Shown here: positions 57,641-64,000 of the stretch, in pieces
Position numbering within the stretch: the first letter of the stretch is position 1
Layout: every line of letters begins with the position of its first letter
From: CAVVMA01 sp963830715
Lineage (GTDB): Bacteria; Desulfobacterota; Binatia; Binatales; Binataceae
Direction of reading: 5' to 3'
Length of the DNA: 64,000 bases
Assembly: GCA_963830715.1 (NCBI GenBank)
Contig: CAWHNS010000001.1
Span: 186,001-250,000 of the forward strand
Translations under genes and position numbers: made by a program
Notes under the pieces: model-generated
What the model saw: only the letters and a program-made list of their open reading frames with translations
The model's database searches: none
Told to the model about the DNA's origin: nothing

Positions 57641-58663
57641 TCATTGCGGGTCGCCCAGCTTGAGCAATTGCTTGCCGAAGTTCGCGCCGGTGAACAGGCG
57701 GATGATGGTCTTCGGGCAATTCTCGAGGCCGTGCGCGAGATCGAGCTTGTTCTTGATCTTTCCCTCCGCGTACCACTTCGACAGGTCGGCGATCGCCTCG
57801 GGATATTGCCTCGCGAAATGGAACACCAGGAAACCCTCCATCCGCGCGCCTCGCAGCACGAGGTTGAAGTAATTCCTGGGACCGGGGCCGAAGCCGCCCT
57901 CCTCGTTGTAGCGCGAGATCGCGCCGCACAGCACGACCCGGGCGCCGCTGGCGAGCCGCGCCAGCACCGAATCCAGAATCTCGCCGCCCACGTTGTCGAA
58001 GTACACGTCGATTCCCTTGGGACAATGGCCTGACAAGGCGTCACCCACTTTCTCGTTCTTGTAGTCGATTGCGGCGTCGAAGCCGGCCTGCCCGGTGAGC
58101 CAATCACATTTCTCGCGGCCGCCGGCGATTCCGATCACGCGGCATCCTTTGATCTTCGCGACCATCCCGGCGACCGAACCGGTTGCCCCGGCCGCGCCCG
58201 AGACCACGAACGTATCGCCACTCTTCGCCTGTCCGACCGCCAGCGTGCCGAAGTACGCGGTCAGTCCGGTCGTGCCGAGCAGCGACAACGCGAGCATCGG
58301 ATCGGTGCCGGGCGGGAGCTTCTCAAGCCCGAGCAGCCCTCCGCCGTCGCTCACCGAGTAGTCCTCCCATCCGAAAAGCCCCCGCACCAGATCGCCTTTG
58401 GCATAGCCGGGCCGCTTCGATTCGACGACCTGCCCGATCGTGCCGGCTTTCATCACCTCGCCGATCGGGATTGCCGGCATATACGTGTCCATCGACATCC
58501 ATCCGCGCTGCGTCGGGTCGAATGAGAGCGCCAGGTTGCGGACCAGGACCTGGTCGTCCTTGAGCGGCGGCACGGTGGTTTCGTTCCAGCGAAAGTCGGC
58601 TTCCTTGATAATCCCGCGCGGCCGCGCCGCCAGCAGCCATTGACGATTCTTCAGTTCAGCCAT
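57641..58663 (-). CDS. NADP-dependent MDR oxidoreductase (leukotriene B4 12-hydroxydehydrogenase-like)
   Basis: 340 residues from ATG 58663 after a GAGGGAG site. N-terminal GroES-like domain ('LSFDPTQRGWM') and Rossmann domain with 'GAAGATGSVAGMVAKIKG' and 'IGIAGGREKC'. 'FDNVGGEILDSVL' and 'LCGAISRYNEE' are typical of prostaglandin/quinone-type zinc-free MDRs that reduce enones with NADPH. It reads left, alone before MaoC. Confidence 0.9.
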   Translation of the reverse strand: MAELKNRQWLLAARPRGIIKEADFRWNETTVPPLKDDQVLVRNLALSFDPTQRGWMSMDTYMPAIPIGEVMKAGTIGQVVESKRPGYAKGDLVRGLFGWEDYSVSDGGGLLGLEKLPPGTDPMLALSLLGTTGLTAYFGTLAVGQAKSGDTFVVSGAAGATGSVAGMVAKIKGCRVIGIAGGREKCDWLTGQAGFDAAIDYKNEKVGDALSGHCPKGIDVYFDNVGGEILDSVLARLASGARVVLCGAISRYNEEGGFGPGPRNYFNLVLRGARMEGFLVFHFARQYPEAIADLSKWYAEGKIKNKLDLAHGLENCPKTIIRLFTGANFGKQLLKLGDPQ

Positions 58664-58731
58664 CGCGATTCTCCCTCGCTGTCCGCATTCTCGCGTCGCC
58701 AGATTGGATGGTCTCCGGCGAGCGCAAACCG

Positions 58732-59199
58732 TCATTTGACGTAAAGGACGATCCCCTCGTAGGTGAGTGCGGGGCGATCGTTGCCCACGACATGGACGCT
58801 GGTTTCCTGCGTCACCTGCGTTCCCTGCGGTCTCGGCTCGACCGCGGTGATGCGGGAGTGGGCGTGAACCTTCGATCCCGCCGGGACGGGCGAAATGAAA
58901 CGCAGCTTGTTCGCGCCGTAGTTCACGACATTGCGATACCCGACGACCTTCCATCCGGCGTCAGTCTGAAAGGCGGGCAGCAGGCTGAGGGTCAGAAAGC
59001 CGTGCGCGACCGGCCCGCCAAACGGGCTCTCGCGCTTGCACCGCTCCACATCGATGTGAATCCACTGATGGTCGCCGGTCACGTCGGCGAAACGATTGAT
59101 CATTTCCTGCGTGACTTCGATCGGCTTGCTCCAGGGACTGAAATCCTTGCTGATTTTCGACCGGAGCCCTTCGATATCGTCGAACTTGATGCTATCCAT
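58732..59199 (-). CDS. MaoC-family (R)-enoyl-CoA hydratase
   Basis: 155 residues. The hot-dog hydratase motif 'FADVTGDHQWIHIDVERC' carries the catalytic Asp and His; 'FGGPVAHGFLTLSLLP' and 'GANKLRFISPVPAGSKV' complete the MaoC signature. It hydrates trans-2-enoyl-CoA. With the acyl-CoA dehydrogenase at 9.6 kb it suggests beta-oxidation or PHA-type steps, though the genes are far apart. Confidence 0.93.
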   Translation of the reverse strand: MDSIKFDDIEGLRSKISKDFSPWSKPIEVTQEMINRFADVTGDHQWIHIDVERCKRESPFGGPVAHGFLTLSLLPAFQTDAGWKVVGYRNVVNYGANKLRFISPVPAGSKVHAHSRITAVEPRPQGTQVTQETSVHVVGNDRPALTYEGIVLYVK

Positions 59200-59245
59200 G
59201 ACGTCCCTCCCGATGGTGTCGAATCATTGCCGGCAGATTCTCTTA

Positions 59246-59674
59246 TTACGCTGCGGGCATCAGGACTGCGAATGCGAAATCGCCGGTCGCGAACGAACTC
59301 AGCAATGATATGAGCATCTGAACCGGAGCGGGGAGTGGGCGACCATCGCGATCCGGCTCGTCGCCCGCGATCACGATCGCTGCCGCCTCGCGCGGGCGGC
59401 CATGCGCCCAGTATCGCACGTCCGGACGCGCCGCGAGATTTCTTAGCCATTGCGACCGGCTGCCGCGCATCGTGCTCACGATTACCAGTTCGCCGAGCGC
59501 CGTCGCCATCAGCGGGACGCTGATGGTGCGCCCGCTCTTGCGGCCTGTGGTTTCCAGCAGGATCACGCCCGACGCGCACGGACCGGGTGAACCCAACCCG
59601 ACGCGCAGCAGCGGCTCGACGATTCGATTCAACTGCCGAAAGAAGCCGGCCTCAAGCTGCGCGAGTGGGTTCAT
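59246..59674 (-). CDS. Deazaflavin-dependent nitroreductase-family protein (DUF385)
   Basis: 142 residues from ATG 59674 after GGGAGAACG. 'LLETTGRKSGRTISVPL' and 'VSTMRGSRSQWLRNLAARPDVRYW' are the F420/deazaflavin-binding signatures of the DUF385/Ddn family. These reduce or bind F420 in actinobacteria and some other phyla. The N-terminal part 'FFRQLNRIVEPLLR' fits membrane association. F420 use here is inferred from the family. Confidence 0.88.
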   Translation of the reverse strand: MNPLAQLEAGFFRQLNRIVEPLLRVGLGSPGPCASGVILLETTGRKSGRTISVPLMATALGELVIVSTMRGSRSQWLRNLAARPDVRYWAHGRPREAAAIVIAGDEPDRDGRPLPAPVQMLISLLSSFATGDFAFAVLMPAA

Positions 59675-59847
59675 TGATCGTTCTCCCTGGCATGTCTCGG
59701 ATGTTCGGTCGAGGCTCGTTTCATGAAGCAACTTAGTCCGGATCGGCCCGCGAGCATAGTTCCCTCGAGGTGAGGTAGTCGGTCACTTTCAGCGGAACTA
59801 ACCGGCTGAAGGCGACGGCACCGAAGGCCCTCTTTTCCGAAAAGCGG

Positions 59848-59865
59848 CACAGGCTTCAGCCTGTG
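59848..59865. repeat. Short palindrome
   Basis: CACAGGCTTCAGCCTGTG, 8-bp arms around TC, in the gap before the PBP gene; a common intergenic repeat type. Confidence 0.45.
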
Positions 59866-59973
59866 ATGGCTCTGCGGGTCCCTCACGTCGCGCGGCGCGC
59901 TATACTTCGTGATTGTCGGCGTTGGTGCGGCCCGCCCGGGCCGCTGCGTGACGGACTGGTTTGCGAGCGCGCG

Positions 59974-61393
59974 ATGGCGGCTGGAAAGCGCAAGCGTGGA
60001 TGGGCGCGTAGAATGTGGCGCGCGCTGGGATGGCGGGGCGCTTTCGGCGGCGGCTCTCTGCTTCTGGCGTTCGGGACCGGATTCTACCTCGCCGGGCTCT
60101 ACGCAGAGATATCCGCGATGGTCGAGCAACGGCGCGCGGCGCTCAGTTCCGCCATCTATTCAGCGCCGCTCGAAGTCCGGCAGGGGCAGGATGTGGCCCG
60201 GCTTCACGTACTCGATCGCCTCGGACGTCTGAGCTATACGCGCGTCGATCGGGTTGCGAATCCCGGCGAGTACTCGCAAGCGCCCGACGCGATCACGGTC
60301 TATGCGCGCGCCTTTCGTATCGGCGTTAGGAAGTATCCGCCGGCGATAGTTCGGCTGATTCTGAGTCAGGATCGGGTCAACCGGGTCTCCGATCCATCCG
60401 GAGCGGAGTTGAACAATCTCACGCTCGAACCCGAGGTGATCGGCCGCCTGATGCCCGACGCGCCGGCGGAACGCGTCGAGATGCGGCTTTCGGAACTCAA
60501 TCCGTACGTGACCAGGGGGCTGCTCGCCACCGAGGACCGCTTTTTCTACTACCATTTCGGCTTCGATCCGATCCGAATCGTCGAAGCGGCGCTGATCGAC
60601 GCGCGCTCGGCGGCTTGAGCAGGGCGCCAGCACGATCGCGCAGCAGCTCGCTCGCACCTTTATTCCGCGCCAGGGCCGGAGCTTCAGGCGAAAATTCCGC
60701 GAGCTGGCGATCGCGCTGGTGCTCGAAATTCGGCTCAGGAAGGACGAGATTCTCGAACGCTACGTGAACGACGTCGAGATGGGCGCATATCACGGCGCGC
60801 CGATCTACGGGATGCCGCTCGCGGCGCGATACTTCTTCAACAAGGACCTGCGCGAAGTCACGCCCGCGGAAGCCGCGACGCTGATCGGGATGATCCGAGC
60901 GCCCAGCCTCTACGATCCACGGCGCCATCCGGAGCCGTCCCGTGCGCGCCGCAACACAGTGCTCGCGGTGATGCTGCGGGCGGGAGTGATCGATCAGACG
61001 ACCTGCGCCGCCGCGATCGCATCGCCGCTGACCCTCGCAAGGGACTTAGGTCTGCGTCACGCGCCGTATTTTTCCGACTACGTCACCAGCCTGGTGACGA
61101 AAATTCCGGGCTTCGACGGCCATCTCGAAGGCGTGAAGGTTTACACCACTCTCGACCCGCAGCTTCAGGCCGAGGCCGAGCACGCATCGCGCTGCCGTTC
61201 CTCACCGGGACGGAACCGACGGTAGCGTGCCCGATCCATGCCTGCGCCGGGCTTATCTATATCAATGACAGGTGCAACCGCGCCGGGTGAATCTTCGCGC
61301 GCGGCGGCGATGCCGATCGCACGGCCGACTCCGGCGTTCGAGGGAGTCTTCGGCGCGATCGGCAATTTGCTCCGCGGTCTGTTCCGGCGATAG
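59974..61393 (+). pseudogene. Class A penicillin-binding protein, transpeptidase domain missing
   Basis: ATG 59974 ('MAAGKRKRGWARR') begins with a basic tail and a membrane anchor, then a UB2H-like region and a glycosyltransferase GT51 domain: 'LLATEDRFFYYHFG' with catalytic Glu, 'QGASTIAQQLARTF', 'RKFRELAIALVLEIRLRKDEILERYVND', 'EAATLIGMIRAPSLYDP'. An extra base near 60614 changes frame inside it. After 'VYTTLDPQLQAEAEHA' (about 61185) the transpeptidase domain should follow, but instead fragments of a C-terminus appear ('FLTGTEPTVACPIHACAG', then 'FEGVFGAIGNLLRGLFRR' with TAG 61391-61393). So roughly 1 kb including the SxxK, SxN and KTG motifs is absent. Confidence 0.8.
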
Positions 61394-61820
61394 CTAGGGA
61401 GTCTTCACGCGCGCCGCGATGGCAGGACCGAGGCGCTGGAAATCTTTCACGTTCCAAGTATAGATGCTTTGAGCCTCGGCCTTCATCGCGCAATAGCCCA
61501 GCATGGCATCGTAGATCCCGCCGCCGACAATGCCCAAGCGGTGCGGAGACTTCGAGAGCCGCAAAATACTCCTCCGGATCCAGGGCGATGGTCGTGAGAC
61601 GCTCGCGGACATTGCCGAGGAAGAGGAGCGCCCCGTCGCCGCTGACCCGGTCCCTGCCGGTGCGGCCGGTCAGGATCGAATAGATTTCTGCGAGGCTGTG
61701 CACGGCGCAGCAGGCGTCGTTCTTGTCGAATCGAAGGAACAAGTCGATGCTCGGCATGTGGTGCTCATGCTGGGCGTAGAATGTCGCCACCAGAACGGAG
61801 GTGTCGAGAAACGCCTTCAT
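61394..61820 (-). CDS. PIN-domain ribonuclease (VapC-like toxin), frameshifted
   Basis: 142 residues when one C near 61543 is removed. 'KAFLDTSVLVATFY' has the first metal Asp, 'AVHSLAEIYSIL' the Glu, 'VGGGIYDAMLGYCAM' and 'YTWNVKDFQRL' the late Asp residues. VapC toxins cleave RNA and are neutralised by the upstream antitoxin; ATG 61820 overlaps its stop (TGATG). The stop of this gene abuts the end of the broken PBP gene. Confidence 0.85.
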
Positions 61821-62101
61821 CAGTCCGGCCCGACATTGCGACGATCGCGCTGCTGTCGGGCTTCGCGGACCAGCTTGTCGGCTTCAGCCAGGGAAAGGTT
61901 GTCGCGGCCGTGAAAAACCCACACGCCACGTTCCTTCCTAAGGGGCGGTACCGGATGGAGGGGGCGCAGCGTTACCCGGTCGCCCTCGGTTTCGAGTTCG
62001 AGGGCATCGCCGGGCTCCAGACGGAGTTCGTCTCTAAGGATCTTGGGGATGACCACCCGTCCAGCCTTGTCCAGAGTTACAGTAACGTTCACAAATGCCA
62101 T
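61820..62101 (-). CDS. AbrB/MazE-type antitoxin (VapB-like)
   Basis: 93 residues from ATG 62101. The swapped-hairpin DNA-binding domain 'VTVTLDKAGRVVIPKILRDELRLEPGDALELE' is typical of AbrB/SpoVT. The C-terminal 40 residues ('WVFHGRDNLSLAEADKLVREARQQRD') are the PIN-binding tail. It is first in the pair and probably represses it through its DNA-binding domain. Confidence 0.9.
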   Translation of the reverse strand: MAFVNVTVTLDKAGRVVIPKILRDELRLEPGDALELETEGDRVTLRPLHPVPPLRKERGVWVFHGRDNLSLAEADKLVREARQQRDRRNVGPD

Positions 62102-62163
62102 CCTTGAATGGTTCAATCCAAATGTCAATGCCATTCATTGATGGTACACGGAGACCGCGCCCC

Positions 62164-63171
62164 TCAGCCGACGGCAGTTACTTCGAGCGCCATCCGTGCC
62201 TGGCCACTCATCCCGCTGCCGGTCTGCGGATCGGTCTCGGGCTGGACCGTACCGTCGCCCGCAGTCGCTCGCACTTTCATGAGGAACTCGCCGGGCGCTT
62301 TCGGAGCGAACCGGTACTTCCAGACTGTCCAGACGTAGGGCGATCGATTGTCCACCAACTCGACGCCGCGCCACGAAGCTCCGCCGTCGGTAGACACCTC
62401 GACCTTGCGCACGCCTGATGGCCCTGCGAGCGACCATCCGAAGATATCGATCGGCGCCGTGACGCGCACGGCCGCCGACAGCAGCGAGAACAGTCCACCC
62501 GGCGCCCTCGGGCTGAAGAACCCCGAATTGATTTTGCGCCACGCGCTGTTGCTCCATCCGCGCGCCTCCCAATAGCCGGTGAAGGGGTGATCGACGAACT
62601 CGATCTCGGTCAGCCACTTCGGCTGCTTCATCCCGTACTTGCCGGGAATGAAGATCCGGAGCGGAAAGCCATGCTCCGGCGGAAGCGGCTCGCTGTTCAT
62701 CAGGAAGGGCAGGAAGTTCTCCTCGCGCATGACTTCGTCGACGGGGAGGCCGGTATAGAAGCCGTCGGCGGCGCGCAGCGCGACATGCGTCGCGTTGGGG
62801 CTGACCTGCGCGCGATCGAGGATTGGCTTGAGCGCGGTGCCGACCCATTCGGCGTTGCTGATAGCGGTGCCGTCGGGAGGATTCGAGATGCACTCCAGGG
62901 TCAGCGTTTGCTTGATCGGCGGCAACTTTCTGATATCCGCGTACGAGAATTCGAGCGGATGCGCGACCATCCCCGTTATCCGCAGGTTCCACTTATTCGC
63001 ATCGATGATCGGCGTCGTGCTGTAGGAGGTGACATAGAAATCCCGATTCGGCGTGAGACCGCCGAAATGCCGAGCGGTCACGCTCTGCGCAGAAAGCGCG
63101 CGCGCGGCCAAGGGAAGATTGGCAAGCGCGATCGCCGAGCCGGCCAGCCTGACGAATTTCCTGCGCGTCAT
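62164..63171 (-). CDS. Molybdopterin-dependent oxidoreductase, sulfite oxidase family
   Basis: 335 residues from ATG 63171. A Tat signal begins 'RRKFVRLAG'. The Mo-ligating Cys94 is in 'TLECISNPPDG', and 'GFPLRIFIPGKYGMKQPKWLTEIEF' is the cofactor domain signature; the C-terminal 'SGVRKVEVSTDGGASW' is the immunoglobulin-like dimerisation domain seen in sulfite oxidases. MsrP-type enzymes lack this domain, so SorA/SoxC-like oxidation of sulfite or a sulfur compound is more probable. No MsrQ or cytochrome subunit is adjacent. MobA at 25 kb makes bis-MGD, not the cofactor form used here. Confidence 0.9.
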   Translation of the reverse strand: MTRRKFVRLAGSAIALANLPLAARALSAQSVTARHFGGLTPNRDFYVTSYSTTPIIDANKWNLRITGMVAHPLEFSYADIRKLPPIKQTLTLECISNPPDGTAISNAEWVGTALKPILDRAQVSPNATHVALRAADGFYTGLPVDEVMREENFLPFLMNSEPLPPEHGFPLRIFIPGKYGMKQPKWLTEIEFVDHPFTGYWEARGWSNSAWRKINSGFFSPRAPGGLFSLLSAAVRVTAPIDIFGWSLAGPSGVRKVEVSTDGGASWRGVELVDNRSPYVWTVWKYRFAPKAPGEFLMKVRATAGDGTVQPETDPQTGSGMSGQARMALEVTAVG

Positions 63172-63247
63172 GATGTGTCCCCGATCGGGAAACCGCGTCA
63201 CGTCGGCGAAAGTTCCATCATGGATGGCGGGCGCGGAGCCGATTGGC

Positions 63248-64000
63248 TTAGCTCTCTGAAGTGGGCACGGCGTCTGCGCTCGGCTCGCCTTCGGGCGCCG
63301 GCTCCTGCAATTGCGTCGTCTCGGCGAGCCGGCGGGAGATAATGGCGAATCCCGAATGGGCGACCATCCGATGCTCCGGACGCACGCTCAATCCCTTGAC
63401 CTGCCAATGCCTGAGCATCGTCTCGAAGCTCTCGACCTCGCCGAAGTCGGCGCGATGCTGCAGCGCCTCGACCGTCTCCTTGAGTTGCATCGCGGTGGGC
63501 ACCCAGCATACGAGCACCCCTCCCGGGCGGAGTGCGCGCGCGATGACGTCGAAGGCGCGGGCCGGCTCGGCGACGTCGATAAACAGCCGATCGACGCCGG
63601 TTTCATCGAAGCCCTGGTACAGGTCGCGCACCTTGAGCGTCCAGTTCGGCGCGTCGCCGAAAAACGTCGCGACGTTCCTGCGCGCCGCGCCGGCGAATTC
63701 CTCGCGCAGTTCGTAGGATATGACATGCCCGGCCTGCCCGACCGCGCGCAGCAGCGCGATCGTGAGTGCGCCGGCGCCGGTGCCGCCCTCGATTACGGTC
63801 GCGCCGGGGAAGACGTCGCCCCATATCAGGAGCGGCCCCGCGTCCTTGGGATAAATCACTTGCGCGTTGCGCGGCAGATGCGGGATCAGGTCGGCATAGG
63901 TAGGCCGCAGGACGATGAAGGTCTCGCCGGAACTCATCCGCACCCTCGAGCCCTCTTCAAGCCCGATCAGGCTGTCGGCGCGGACTTCGCCGCGAACCTC
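63248..64000 (-). CDS. trmI: tRNA (adenine-58-N1)-methyltransferase, truncated at right edge
   Basis: The C-terminal 251 residues or so; the frame is open to base 64000 without a start. 'SLIGLEEGSRVRMSSGE', 'PRNAQVIYPKDAGPLLIWGDVFPGATVIEGGTGAGALTIALLRAVG', here split by the family's usual Gly-rich motif I, and 'DVAEPARAFDVIARALRPGGVLVCWVPT' are TrmI features. It methylates A58 in the T-loop of tRNA. The C-terminal tail of 25 residues is low-complexity. Confidence 0.9.
   Translation of the reverse strand, partial: EVRGEVRADSLIGLEEGSRVRMSSGETFIVLRPTYADLIPHLPRNAQVIYPKDAGPLLIWGDVFPGATVIEGGTGAGALTIALLRAVGQAGHVISYELREEFAGAARRNVATFFGDAPNWTLKVRDLYQGFDETGVDRLFIDVAEPARAFDVIARALRPGGVLVCWVPTAMQLKETVEALQHRADFGEVESFETMLRHWQVKGLSVRPEHRMVAHSGFAIISRRLAETTQLQEPAPEGEPSADAVPTSES

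Overview
The window is GC-rich (visibly above 60 percent), densely coded and typical of a Gram-negative soil or freshwater bacterium. It has an Omp85-type outer-membrane protein, signal peptidase II, a class A penicillin-binding protein and a Tat-exported molybdoenzyme. Split glycine decarboxylase (gcvPA/gcvPB), dimeric-type GlyRS, MaoC, acyl-CoA dehydrogenase, F420-type DUF385, patatin and type III PKS genes would fit a deltaproteobacterial or Candidatus Binatota-like lineage. That assignment is inference, because no rRNA is present.

Layout. 1-4.8 kb: end of an acyltransferase-like gene, a lipase, lspA and ileS. 5.0-7.8 kb: a restriction-modification cassette (dcm, HNH, vsr) bounded by imperfect inverted repeats. 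7.8-15.2 kb: two methyltransferases, acyl-CoA dehydrogenase, Omp85-like protein, glucokinase, PAP2 protein, GNAT. 15.3-20.4 kb: one-carbon block folD / gcvT-gcvPA-gcvPB, without gcvH. 20.4-24.4 kb: a second R-M gene (type ISP-like) and a chimeric cupin-GNAT gene. 24.5-27.5 kb: mobA and a DUF4097/DUF2089 pair. 27.7-33.2 kb: a lipid-flavoured block with two lipases reading left and a phasin-like protein, epimerase, acyltransferase and SDR reading right. 33.3-37.8 kb: aroC-aroK-aroB followed in the same direction by a type III PKS and a membrane methyltransferase. 38.0-47.0 kb: priA, then def-fmt-rsmB-rpe, separated by a phosphotransferase and a sedolisin-like protein. 47.3-57.3 kb: tRNA-Pro, plsY, glnB, a large membrane protein, a collagen-like protein, GlyRS and pyruvate phosphate dikinase. 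57.6-64 kb: quinone-oxidoreductase-like MDR, MaoC, DUF385, a PBP that lacks its transpeptidase domain, a VapBC-like pair, a sulfite-oxidase-family enzyme and the edge-truncated trmI.

One feature colours everything: at least fourteen genes, including core ones (lspA, glyS, ppdK, glnB), are broken by single-base indels whose repair restores a full-length conserved protein. The simplest explanation is uncorrected long-read assembly error. I therefore give the reconstructed span for such genes and say where the reading frame changes. No completely new system is demonstrated. The best leads are the inverted repeats around the dcm/HNH/vsr cassette, the phasin-like/epimerase/acyltransferase/SDR block with a sigma-54-like promoter, the shikimate-PKS arrangement, the degenerate sedolisin and the collagen-like protein.
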